From: Drechslerella dactyloides
Taxonomy: Eukaryota > Ascomycota > Orbiliomycetes > Orbiliales > Orbiliaceae
Reading direction: 5' to 3'
DNA length: 64,000 bases
Assembly (NCBI GenBank): GCA_020064725.1
Contig: JAGTWJ010000008.1
Location: forward strand, 2,294,001 to 2,358,000
The stretch's first letter is position 1. Every line of letters begins with the position of its first letter. The notes beneath the pieces were generated by a model. That model was given only the letters and a program-made list of their open reading frames with translations. It had not been told where the DNA came from and did not search any database. The translations under genes were made by a program, and so were the position numbers. Of this stretch, positions 1-10,814 are shown piece after piece.

Positions 1-205
1 AGCCGCGGGTCTTGGACATATTAAAGCCCAGCGGTTCCCCTTGACGGCCAGTCGCCTTCGCACGGCCTTATCCTTCTCGCGACCCAAAGACGTGTAACGA
101 CGCCTCCCTTGGCGCTGACTACGCCTCGATTATCGATTTCACTCGCTACTACCAACATTGCATATACATCGACGTTCGCGATAAAAGTCGCCATAGCCAG
201 TCGCC

Positions 206-1114
206 ATGTCGCGGCTCTACGAACTTACGCACGTTTCGCCAGCGCACCCGCTATCCCGTTTCTTCACCTCCTGGCTGCTCCCTACGCCGGTCTTCCTCGC
301 CTACCGCGCCTTCCTCTGCCTGTACGCCGTGCTTGTGATCATCATCAGCAATAGCTTGACGCCGGATGATGCAGGCTCGCGGTTCAGCTACTTTACCTGG
401 CTGACGTTCTGGGGGATTACGTGCTACCTGATCGTGAGCACTGCGCATACATTCAGCTACTGGCGGTACGGGCGCGCGTGGCTGGAGGATTGGCCGAAGC
501 CGCTGCAGTTCCTGCATGTGCTGTACTACTCGACGATTGTGGTGCTACCGTGGACGGTGACGGCGGTCTATTGGGCGGTGCTGTTCGATAAGTTTGATAG
601 CGAGTATCAAGCATGGAGTAATGTACGCATGCATGCATCCCATTCCTTCGTTTTCGCGATACCAAACCGCGCAATTTGTATGCTTTCAGTGGCTAATATG
701 TACTTGTGCGATATGCAGATATCGGTGCACGCGCTCAATGCCGTCATCGCATTCCTGGAGATCGTGGTGCCGCGCTCGGAGCCGCTTCCCTGGATGCACA
801 TCCCTCTCTTCATGCCAATCCTCGGCGGCTACCTCGCTATCGCGTACATTACCAAGGCCACACAGGGCTTCTACACCTACAGCTTCCTGGATCCTAAGCG
901 CAGCGGGTCCGGAGTGACGGCAGCGTACTGCATTGGAATATTGATCGGAACAGTGCTGCTGTTCTCGATTGTGAAGGGACTGATATGGGTACGGATGTGG
1001 GCTACGGAGCGGAAGTTGGGTATGATGGGCAAGTTTAGCGAGCGGGATCCACGGAGGGAGATTGAAGTCGATGGGGAGGAAGACATCGAGGAGATGAAGA
1101 GGGTCGCTGTCTGA
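206..1114 (+). CDS. FAR-17a/AIG1-like integral membrane protein, two exons
   Basis: The exons are 206-622 and 719-1114, giving 270 aa. About six hydrophobic segments lie near residues 24-46, 62-82, 100-125, 141-160, 168-187 and 203-228. The layout matches the fungal FAR-17a/AIG1 family. Human AIG1 and ADTRP of this family are Thr/His hydrolases of fatty-acid esters of hydroxy fatty acids. A Thr in YFTWLTFWG (T64) and a His in ISVHALN (H143) sit where the catalytic pair is expected, so a similar lipid-ester hydrolase activity is an inference. The 96-nt intron (GTACGC..CAG, 623-718) is a multiple of three without a stop, so the unspliced frame stays open. It is excised because the joined text WSN-ISVHALN matches the family. 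The C-terminal tail is charged and probably cytosolic. Confidence 0.78.
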   Translation: MSRLYELTHVSPAHPLSRFFTSWLLPTPVFLAYRAFLCLYAVLVIIISNSLTPDDAGSRFSYFTWLTFWGITCYLIVSTAHTFSYWRYGRAWLEDWPKPLQFLHVLYYSTIVVLPWTVTAVYWAVLFDKFDSEYQAWSNVRMHASHSFVFAIPNRAICMLSVANMYLCDMQISVHALNAVIAFLEIVVPRSEPLPWMHIPLFMPILGGYLAIAYITKATQGFYTYSFLDPKRSGSGVTAAYCIGILIGTVLLFSIVKGLIWVRMWATERKLGMMGKFSERDPRREIEVDGEEDIEEMKRVAV

Positions 1115-1672
1115 TTCTGATGGGATGATGCATATACCATATCTGTCATCTGCTCTGCATATTTATATTCATTTGAGGTTGTCTCCGACCAGCTGGCTGG
1201 GAACGGAGAGGATTTTATCGCAGTTATACGAAATTATAATAGAAACATATATTGAAGACAGGGTTACGTATACGTTTACAAACATGCACCAAAACTGTAA
1301 GAACCTATTCACAGATAAAAGCCTGTATACACCTGCGAGACCAGTATACACGCGTCCTTCGAGCTGATGCAGGTCATAATGTTAATTCATCCGACATCAT
1401 GCACGCTCATTCGTCGTCACCTGATTTGCCAAGCAATCGTTGACGCGTTGCCTTGTTCGTACATCCAAGGATCCTCAAAGCGGTTCTAGCGTCGAGACTG
1501 AAAGTGGTTCCAAAACTATGACATATGAGGCTGGCATGGCGCTTCATGCTATCAGTCCATGGCAACTTAGCTCGAGAATCACAACTTACAGACACATAAA
1601 CTATCATCGTTATCATCATTATCCGTATCGTATACAGAAACAGGTCTCTCTCAAGTTTAGCTCACAGCTATC

Positions 1673-2531
1673 ATGGCAGGTCCGGGGAAGTCAATCAAGC
1701 GGTCTGTGACGTTATCCCTCTTACCATGGCAAGTGGACAGCGACGCCATGAAGGACTTCCTTGAGATCAAATTACCGCCAAATCCAACCGTATTAGAAAT
1801 GGAGCATGCATCGCAATGGCGAAAATCAAAAGTAGCCGAACTTGGTGTGGTCAATGTTGTGGTGAGTCACAGTCTGCAACTGGACGCTGGCTATGGCGAG
1901 GTTTTGTGTAACGGTGACTAAGGGATAAACCATCGCGACAGGGGGCCTTGGTCGCTGCTGTTGTTGGCAGCGCCTTTACATGGCCGGCCACAACAGATGC
2001 GCCGTGGACGGTTTTGGCAACGTTCTACGGCTCGTTGATACTGTCACTCGTTGCCATCGCCACCGGCTCGCAGCAGTCCATCGCGCTATACCGCCTGGGC
2101 GAGAGCCAGAGCGCTCTGGAGAAACTGCAGAAGCTCTTGAGATCGAAAAAGGATCCTTCCAAGCTCTCGTCGGCGCAGAGGTATCTGTGGCAGGTCCCCG
2201 TCATGCTCCTGAATGTGAGTGTGCTGGTGTTCCTCGTTGGCCTGATGATTCTCATCTGGGAGCGGGCTGCTGCAATGCCATCCTGGGACGACGATATGAA
2301 GGTGAGTACGATGCTGTTCCTCCGATGGGCTCCCAGTTTGAGAGATTACTGACCGCCTGGGGAGGGAGCTAGGTTGCGTTCGTGGCGAGTCTTGCTGGTA
2401 TCTTTGGCCTTGCAAATTACGTGCTGGGGATGTTTTTGCTGTATCAAGGGAACGGCAATGCTCAAGCTCAAGGCAGTGGCGGCACTCGGGCTCAAAAGGG
2501 CGGTAGCACTCAGGCTATTGCTGCTGTGTAG
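1673..2531 (+). CDS. hypothetical multi-pass membrane protein, three exons
   Basis: The exons are 1673-1861, 1942-2301 and 2373-2531, giving 235 aa. Both introns begin GTGAGT and keep phase 0. I do not recognise the family. The first 63 residues are soluble and include KLPPNPTVLEMEHASQW. Hydrophobic segments follow at about residues 64-80, 86-105, 145-167 and 184-207, with a basic, helical loop (QSALEKLQKLLRSKKD) between the second and third. The C-terminus is Gly/Gln/Ala-rich and low in complexity. The arrangement resembles many small fungal membrane proteins of unknown role. Exon 3 could be challenged, but its hydrophobic stretch and clean frame favour it. Confidence 0.65.
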
Positions 2532-3010
2532 GTAGCCGTTGATATTATAATGTTGCGTGAACAATCGCGAAGACCTCCTACCTAGACGGATCGCGGAACA
2601 TGACAATCGTATTGAGCGCCGTGGGTAATGTTGATGTATCATACCGCTGTGATGTAAGACTACTACGAGATGCATAATCATCTTGCTCTATCAGCCATAC
2701 CAGGTATTCATTATTATTCGTAGTGTACAAAGCAGACAACAGGCTCAAGCAGGTAACATGACCAAAACCGACTAACTGCAATGCAATGCCGATGTACAGA
2801 ACAGCGGAAGGAATGGAAAGAAGATCTTTGCTGGGCGCTAAGAAACGTTGACCGGCCGGCAGACTATTGGATTTCGCACTTCATACCGCAGAATTTGTCT
2901 GACGATTTCCGCTCGTGCGGTCTAACACCATTAGCCCCCGTGTCCTCCTTGGAGTGGTTTGCCACAGCAGCAGTGGTGATTTCCTTTCCTTCGTGCTCAT
3001 CTTTCTGGCG
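2532..3010. other. intergenic, convergent 3' ends
   Basis: This stretch lies between the membrane-protein stop and the stop of the quinone reductase on the other strand. It should hold two 3' UTRs. I see no gene, RNA or repeat in it. Confidence 0.6.
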
Positions 3011-3851
3011 TCATTCTTTTGAAAAGTTGACCTTGCTAACGGCCTGAAGGAAGGCCCTGCCGTGGATTCTGGCGAGCTCCTTCTCCTTATCGGAGGGCGA
3101 ACGGGAGCCGTCGGCGCCCTGTTTACGTAGTCCCGTCAGTAAACAGCGCTCATCGAACATGTCATGAAGGTATGAGTGTACTCACTGCGAAGGTACCGCT
3201 GCCCCATGGCGAGCCACCATGCACTTCAGTAAGATCAGTCATCTGCGGGAAGGCCTTCGCATATCCCAGCGGTACGTAGATGATGCCATGGTGGGCGAGC
3301 GTGCTCATGGCAGCGATGGCCGTAGACTCCTGTCCACCGCCGAGGGTGCCCGTAGAGACAAAAATACCGGCATACTTGCCGTAGAAGCCGCCGCTCATCC
3401 AGATGCCGCCGGTCTTGTCGATGAAGGCTTTCCACTGGCCGGGGAAGTTGCCGTAGCGGGTGGGAATGCCGAAGAGAAAGGCGTCGTATTCGAGCAGTGT
3501 TTTGGGGTCGGAGACAACCTCGTAGCTGGGCTTCTTAGGGGCGTGCATCTGCTCAGGGCCGGTCAGATGCTGTACACATGGATGCAATTATGGATGGGGA
3601 TATGCGCCTACCTTCGTGAGGGCTTCCTCGGAGAGAGTCTCTTCAAGCTGCAAGATGGTTGCATCGCCACCCCCTTCCTTAATACCCGCCAAAACCTCCT
3701 CGGCCATCGTGGCTGCACGAAGTGAACTAAGGTTAGCAGTTGCATCTATGCGGATACGCGGCTAATGTAAGTGTTGATAGGAGCTAGCTGGACTCGACGT
3801 ACCGATGTGTCCGTACATGGAGTAAATTACGATTGCGATCTTGGGAGCCAT
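3011..3851 (-). CDS. NAD(P)H:quinone oxidoreductase, WrbA/flavodoxin type (Alt a 7-like), four exons
   Basis: Reading on the minus strand, the exons are 3851-3803, 3712-3612, 3548-3186 and 3118-3011, giving 206 aa, the usual family length. The N-terminus MAPKIAIVIYSMYGHI is the FMN-phosphate-binding loop of WrbA. FGIPTRYGNFPGQWKAF and STGTLGGGQESTA are the other FMN-contacting loops, and HGGSPWGSGTF is the usual C-terminal signature. Family members (WrbA, yeast Pst2/Rfs1/Ycp4, Alternaria allergen Alt a 7) carry out two-electron quinone reduction and protect against redox stress. A tempting upstream acceptor (CTTAG) breaks the frame. Using the CAG at 3713-3715 restores it and gives GHI-A-TMAEEVL. 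A TTTATAAA motif lies about 175 nt upstream of the start. Confidence 0.9.
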
Positions 3852-5431
3852 TGCGTCGGAATAAGTGTCAATTGACTTGATTATTACTATGAATTGGTTC
3901 GAGAGAGTGCCAGTGTCAATGAATCGAGCTGTCGATGTAGCTAGCTGCTGTTGCTTTCTTGAGAGAAGGTTGAAGTGTGTCTTGTTCGTGAGAGCATGTT
4001 GGAAGGAGGGGCAGCCTCCGGCTTTTTATAAAGCTAAAGCTAACCGCAGATTAACTCCCACCTTCCTCGCAACCAGGCTCAGAGTCAGTCCGCCGGTCAA
4101 GCTCCAGTCCAGAGCCCCGCACGACGTCAACCAGTTGCAAGAGGTGGCCTGGCCTAATTACCCGTCGACGGCCCTGGATCCAGCTAGCTGCAAACATGTT
4201 GGTGGTGGTGAAGCTTGACTAAAACGGCGTAGCGAGGCGGCGTGGGGCTAACTGCTCTCGGCGACGGGCAGTCTGACTAAACCCCCCGCCGCTGGTATAG
4301 TAATCACCTGTAATCAAGGTCCACGGGAAAGCCCACCCGGCGGCTTCTCATCAATCACCAAGCATTGGAAATACACCGAACACATCGCCTAGCGGCTGCT
4401 CCCGATGTCGTGATGTGGTAATGCACCGAGGCGTACTCAGAGACGGTGGCTTCGTGGACGGTACATTTGTGAGATTGCTGTCAGGGTGGACGTTGCCATT
4501 ATGCACCGCTCGATAAGCACGCCTCGACGCCGGAGACGGCGACCCTCCGGCGGGATAATCTGACGAACTGACGTATCATCGGCACGATGCATGCATGCAG
4601 TTTATGTGAAACTAGACTGCGAATGGTTGGGCACAGTCCAGAGTTCGTACTTACTAGACTACAAACAAGTACCAATGCATCCGCATCGATACATGAGCTA
4701 CTTGCCATTCGCGGTTCGCATCCAGAGCTGCAGAGCTCGTACTCGCCATCTGATGCATCCCATCCCGCCGGCTTTCCTTGGTGGGGAGAAAGTGGGCAGC
4801 CCCCTGCCCGTTTGTCAGCCGGCGGTAAGCAGGGCCATGCGGGTTACCAAGCGTTATTAATTCGCCTTGCGTGCGGCGGAATGACAAACTGCTGACTATG
4901 CAGCCGCTTGCGGGGCACGGCTGTCGGTTCCAACTGCGAGCTTAGGGCTCGAGCACGAACGTTCTCGAAGTATTTCATCTACGTGTCAGGTTCGGAGGCA
5001 GGACTTGCTAAGCATTCCCATGGTCGATGTATGGTTGTCGATAGAAAATGCGTTTATCCAACCCTGTAATTCTGGAAATATCTGCAACATGCAGAGATGC
5101 TGGCATGAAAACTGGGTGCATGCCTGGCTATTATGGAGCGACTATTGTGCCTGCTCCTCGCCAGATTACTAACTATAAAGGGATCGCTCGTCCACGCACA
5201 CATACTACGAATGGACGCTTATCTATCTCTGATTGTGGCCGTCATATTGCCATCAGCTGCGGTTCGGGCACGGGTTCATTATCCATTTTTTATAAATACA
5301 ATGGAGGCATGGCCGGTCGCCGACTCAATGAGTTGTATAATGTATATAAACAGCGAATTAAAGGGAAACCGTAATGCGTGTGAGCGCACAGGAAGGTAAA
5401 AGGTGGATATGAGAGAAAAGCAGAAAGAGAC
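3852..5431. other. intergenic, about 1.6 kb
   Basis: It contains the upstream region of the quinone reductase, including a TTTATAAA motif at about 4025-4032, and the 3' flank of P0. Short open frames here have no codon or motif support. A TGCATGCATGCA run lies at about 4588-4599. I see no gene. Confidence 0.55.
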
Positions 5432-6480
5432 TTAGAAGAGACCGCCGAGCATGTCGTCTTCGTCCTCCTCCTCTTCTTCCGGCTCCTCCTCCTTGGCTGG
5501 GCCGGAGTCCGCCTTGGTATCCTGGGTAGCCACCGGTGCGGCAGAAGCGTACGCATCCGGATTGGCGATCCGATCTTTCAGCTCCTTGATCTCCTCCCAG
5601 TCGTACTCGGTCTCGATCGCGACAGCCAGCACGTTCTTGTAACCGTTAACCAGCGAGTGCATAACCGACACCAGCGTCGGGTAGTTCAGGGCCAGCGAGA
5701 CGGATGCAATCGTCTTGATCGCGGAGAAGAACCGGTCGAGCAGATCCTTCTCTTCGATGTCCAGAACGCTCGGTGCGAAGACTTGTCCCTGGTCGTAGAT
5801 TTGCGCAACACCCATACCGTACGTGAAGGGCGAGATGTTGAGCAAGTTGAGCAGGGTCGCCTCGGAGGCTCCGACCTTGCTGTTGGTCTCGATGAGCTTG
5901 ATGTCGGACGTGATTTCAATGGTACCACGAGCGATCTTGGTCGGGATACCGAGCGCCTGGAAGAAGGACGTCTTGCCGGGTTCCATACCCGTGTTGCCAG
6001 CGGGGACCCACACATCGACGGGCGCGAGGGCACCAGCACGAGCGGGGGCGGCGACACGGTTCGCAAGAATCTTGTCGCGGATGTCCTTGAGGTCGGAGTT
6101 GGTGAAGACGAAGCCGACGTTACCCTTGACGAAGGGCAACAGGCGTTCGTACTCCGGGTTGTCGCCAATGAGGGTACGGATGGCGCGGCGGACCATGGTG
6201 TTCTTGCCCATCAGGACGATAGCCTCCCCGCGGAGGGAGACACGGATCTCGTGCATCTGCTGCGAGGAGACATTGTCGACGGTGACGATGAAGATAGACT
6301 TATAAGTCTCAAGCAGGAGCTTGAGCTTGTCGAAGTAAGCTGCTTTGTTTGCCTGTTATAAAAGAGTCGAATTAGTATCATCGTCATTGCATCGTGCATC
6401 GCAGCTTCGACAGTGAGGTTTGCTTCGTCGGATGGGAATTTCGAGGCGGAAGAGTGGTAGGTTACCTTTGAAACCCCCAT
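5432..6480 (-). CDS. RPP0: 60S acidic ribosomal protein P0, two exons
   Basis: The first exon (6480-6466) encodes only MGVSK. The second runs 6352-5432, for 311 aa in total. P0 anchors the P1/P2 stalk on the large ribosomal subunit and recruits translational GTPases. The N-terminal rRNA-binding domain contains MGKNTMVRRAIR and the stretch VKGNVGFVFTNSDL. The middle carries the P0-specific insertion (PAGNTGMEPGKTSFFQALGI). The tail is Ala-poor and acidic and ends EEEEEDEDDMLGGLF, the conserved stalk peptide. Length and motif order are normal. A tiny first exon followed by a 113-nt intron is common in fungal ribosomal-protein genes and may have a regulatory role. Confidence 0.96.
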
Positions 6481-6848
6481 TGCTTCTTATTGATGAAGTA
6501 AGGTTATTTAAGGTCGTAAAGGCCGGTGGCGTGAGGTTGATGGGCTCTCGAGGATCGTTTCGTTCGTGATGCTGTTCAAAAGCTTCATTCGTTGCCGACG
6601 CTATTTCTTTTCATGGTGTTTCGCTGCAACGCACACGCAGCGGCAAGGGCATTTGCCCTGACAGCGCCAAGAGAATAGCCGCGCGGTCGGTTAAGCGCAT
6701 ATTCCAACACCAACAACAAATTCTGGCCAATTGCAGCAGGATAGGTTTTATCTTTCATGACGGTAACAGAACTCTGTATCAAGAACGCAGCTGGCTCTAT
6801 GTGCTTATAATTATATTTTCTTGGCCTTTCTATTGCGAAGTAGGAATA
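6481..6848. other. intergenic, P0 promoter and 3' flank of the pseudokinase gene
   Basis: This short stretch lies between two minus-strand genes and should hold the P0 promoter. No further gene is seen. Confidence 0.55.
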
Positions 6849-9463
6849 TCACCTGTCGGGACTAGCTCTAACACGCAGTGAATATCGAACCGTCCTCGTG
6901 CCCTTATAGCTTTTTACCACTGATCTCCTCCTGCTTCCACTGATAATGTTCGCACGAGGGATAGTCTCATCTGCATTACTTTCGCCTTCTGTGAGTCCGG
7001 GTGTACCAAGTTCCTCTTCATCTAGTACAGTGGGGTCTGGCAGCGTGAAATCTGAACTTATAAGGCTGTTTGCTCCTCCATTGCCCACCTTGCTGTTCAC
7101 CACGTTTTCTACAACCTCGGCTTCTATGGCGTTGATAGCGTCTATGATTTCCGTAGGTACGAGAACAGTAGTTTCGGTATTCTCTTCGGTAGGTGGGCGA
7201 GCCAACGCATTGACTGCCAGAATTTGCGTCACGATCTCGCTTTGGTTCTGAGGTGTGCTGGGTCTCGAAGGCGGTAAGAGCTGCTCCCATAATTCGTCAT
7301 CGCCATAACTGTCGCTGTCGCTATTGTCGTCTCTTTCTGTTTCTCTTGATTGTTCTCGAGGTTTACTGGCAGGCGGGGGCATTGACACTTCTTCATGGTG
7401 TGGTTCCGGCGTCGTATCATGCTGGTGCTGGTGCTGGTGAGTGTCTTTGGGTGGTACGCCGTCGAACTCTGAGGATAGATGATGGTCACTTTCATGACCA
7501 GAGTGTATGCTATTCGCCGCGGCGACGGAGCCTGGAATCTGAAAGGTGGGTGCCCGCCGTCTGGTCGGGCTGAATTTGAAACGCATCGCATGGTCGCTCG
7601 CACCGTCGTCCATGTCAAAACTTTGTACCGGAGAACGGACCAGTGGAGTCGATGAGTAGTGGTAAAATGGTGTCGTAAATCCTGAGCCGGGGCCGACGTC
7701 ATGATCACGGTCATCTCCCCACTCTGGCGACATCTGACTGAGATGCTCTGGTGTCACATTGTCGGTCAGGACGGATGATGGCTTCTTCGTCATGTAATTG
7801 CGGAAGAGTTCACAGGCATCTTCTGCGTTAAATCTGCTGCTGACGTGATACTCCAGCAGGCGTGTGTAGATCCAGCGCGACCGAAGCTCGTAGCACAGGT
7901 CGTGGAAGGAGACCATCTTGGACATACTTAGGGCTATCAGATCGTCCAAGGAGTAGTGATGTTGGAGGGCAATGACACCCACAGACCAGATGTCTGATTT
8001 ACAGGTTGGTTTCGTCGGGATCTCCGGGGCGCGATACCAGTTATCTTCCACAGGCTTCGGTGGTGAATCTTTGAGGCGCATAGCGATACTGCCTTTCCGC
8101 CGGACTTCGTTACAAATTTGCTCCCACATGGTGGTGTCCTTGACCCGTTTTGGACACTCAGAAGGGTAGCCAACGTACGTGTCGTTCCAAGAAAACGCGT
8201 CTTCGATTTCGCCGGTGACAATTATATCGCGCTTGTATAATGCTTCCCGTACTACCGCTTCCAACGGCGACGCTTCGGGAAACGCGGCCCCGAATCCAGA
8301 TATCTTGACGTGTACCGGCTCCCGGCTCTTGACTAGGATGTTTTCAGGCTGTATATTTCCGTGGATAAGGCCGAGGTTGTGGATGTGGCGGAGTCCCGCA
8401 CAGATTTGGTACAGTAGTCTGCCGATAGAATCCTGTGTCCAAGTTCGAAGGTCGAATTTCCCGAGGTCTTCGGGACATAGTTCCATGACGAGTAGACAGG
8501 ACGCCGGCGTCCTTGCGCTTGCCGCTGGGTCCCCAGCTATCATCGCGCGGTCTCTGTTATACATGGTCTCTACGCCAAATGTACGGATGATATAGTCATC
8601 CTGGTGGATATTAGTATTCTCTGTCTTGTTTACAAGCGTTTGAGTTCTAAGGCATTGAAAAGGCTTCGATTCGGACTAGGTTGCTGATGATAACGTACCT
8701 CGTGTCCTTCTGTGTTTTCCTTGAGGGTCTTCAGGATATCGCGTTCCCGCGCTGCTTTTCTACTGGCGTCACCCAGAAAGTATTTACCTGCATAGGAGCC
8801 GCCGGTGTCTCGGTGCACGAGGTTGCAAACTCTCCTCGTTCGCCCAAGCTGCGACGAGCCCCAGATAGCATAATTGTTAGTTGTGATTTGCTCACATGGC
8901 GGCGACAACGGATGCCCAAAATTCAAAAACTTGTCGCCGAGGAATTTCCGCAAATGCACGCGACGTTGATCGTCGTGTTCTTTGCTGTTGGGTATTAATC
9001 CGATGAAGCCTCGTGTGTGTAAAGCGAACTTTAAGCTGAATTCGTGAGAAAGCACAAACGTATCCTGCGGTTTCCAGTTGTCTCGCCGTGTAGTCGCAAG
9101 CGTTAGGGGCTTGTTTGCCAGGTTTGTTACTAGGAGGACCCCATTATCAGGGTTAAAGTGTATGCGGAACATGATTTTGTTGACGCCTGGCATCTTGATC
9201 CTGACGTCAGCCTCAGGCGAGCTTCCGATAGTGTATCCGTGGAGAAAGTCGCCCGAGTTTGGCGGATCGGTCAGGCGGAATACGATGCCGTCCATTTTGG
9301 AACTGCTCATAGATGGATAATTTCGCTGCATACCCGTTTGAACCTTCAGCCGAAACTTCTTTTTGTCGCTGTAGATTAAATCGCCGCGGTCATGACGGAA
9401 TGCTGGTAATAGAGCGACGATAACGTCGTCTGGTAGGTCCTCGTTGAGGATTTGTATGCTCAT
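6849..9463 (-). CDS. FHA domain-pseudokinase protein, two exons
   Basis: Exon 1 is 9463-8699. Exon 2 starts at 8618 (acceptor CAGAG) or at 8600 (acceptor CCACCAG) and ends at 6849, giving about 844 or 838 aa. Residues 60-145 look like an FHA phosphothreonine-binding domain (YTIGSSPEADVRIKMPG, then MFRIHFNPDNG). A kinase fold follows. A possible VAIK lysine lies in YAGKYF (about K227), followed by an alphaC-like ARERDILKTL. The catalytic loop reads LIHGNIQPENIL, so HRD has become HGN. The metal-binding DFG has become GFG in VKISGFGAAF. APE is kept in WYRAPEIP, and SDIWSVGVIAL is the F helix. Loss of both key Asp residues predicts an inactive kinase used as a scaffold. The C-terminal 300 residues are acidic, Ser/Pro-rich and probably disordered. 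The FHA-plus-kinase order recalls Rad53/Cds1, but the sequence is too divergent to call it that. Confidence 0.72.
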
Positions 9464-10814
9464 CTTCGATCTTCGTACTCAAGCCCCAGAAATGTAGAAT
9501 CTGTTGAGTATGATATATTATATATAAGATCTTGAATGGAATAACTTCTATTGTCCCGGGGTATATACTGTTGCTTGTATTGATCGAAAGATGAGGTCCG
9601 AAGGAGGGAAGATGACCCGGGATTTAGATCTTAGGATCTAGAAATCTGCGAGCCTTAGGCAAGAAGGGCGGGGCGCTCCGCACACGCATGCTTCAGGCGA
9701 AAGCTGCGTCGCGGCATGAACATCATTTCTAACAGCCTTCTCCATGCTATGGCAAACCGGGGCTGAGCTGGGTTCAGGCCTCGTGATTGGATTTCCATAC
9801 TCGAGGTGTTGACTACCCCTGTATATGAGGGAGGCAGTGCCAAGAGTTACATGCAAGTTCTCTCCATGACATGATATGATGAAGTCTAGAGGGCAATAGC
9901 TAATAAGAGGTTTCGAATCCAAGTATAAGTGCAAAGTACCAATTACTGAATGATCATGAATATCATCGCATATATATCGTCATACAATCTCATAATCTTG
10001 AGATGATCCTATGCGGCAATTCGACCGAAGTAGAACCCCGTTACCTTGCTAGGCTTTGTTAGTGCAGTGCACTGCCAGGACCGCACTGGTAGAACCCAGC
10101 CTTCCGTTCACGGGACGGGACGATGGTGACTTACTCCGAATATGGAAATAAGTGGATGACCCAACACGCAACATTAGCAACACGCAGATTTGAATGCTGG
10201 GGAATTCGTACACGAGTCTGGATAGTATATAGTATATAGTATATATGCGCTCAGAACTCAGGACTCTGGTCATAAGTGCAATACCTGGAGATATAAGGAA
10301 ATCGCTAGGTGGAGGTAGTAAATATAATCACTGTCTACTGTGATTTGAGTATAGGAGAGAGAGAGAGGATAATATATATGTAATCATCGGATAACTAAGT
10401 AGTCAGAGCTATATTTTTTATTTTGTGTGCATGAATGTGAGCCATTCAGCTGCTGCTATATGCCTCTATCGTGGCTTTCACGCAGCATCTGAATTCATGA
10501 AGCCGGAGCGCTCCTTTGAGCACATTCCCTCTTCACACCCGGAGACTACTTTACACCCGTTATTTTTTTTTTCCTTCTCTTATCTCCCATAGAGCCCTGC
10601 TATCGCTCCTTTGCTACTGGTCTCGAGCAGACCTCTGCTACTTAAGATACACAATCACCTGAAACATTCTCTATGCTAGCTTATCCTACAGTCAGTCCCT
10701 ACAGCCATCTCAGACCTCAATCTTCTGCTACCACTAGGTTTCCGTCAACCCTGCAAGAAGGCCTCACCCTGCCAATCATACGCTTGGAGCGAGCATTTGC
10801 TTCACAACTTTTCC
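9464..10814. other. intergenic, AT-rich
   Basis: This region separates the divergent pseudokinase gene and the NTPase gene. It holds low-complexity AT runs, including an AGTATAT repeat at 10223-10247, a GA-repeat near 10360 and a T10 run near 10563. No coding region is supported. Confidence 0.5.
10223..10247. repeat. short AGTATAT tandem repeat
   Basis: Three consecutive copies of an AGTATAT unit lie in AT-rich intergenic DNA. It looks like an ordinary microsatellite. Confidence 0.6.

Noticed and set aside
3219..3725. 168-codon frame on the + strand over the quinone reductase
   Set aside because: It is antisense to clear exons of the WrbA-type gene and has no motif of its own.
5657..6361. 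234-codon frame antisense to P0
   Set aside because: It is a shadow of the highly biased P0 codons on the opposite strand.
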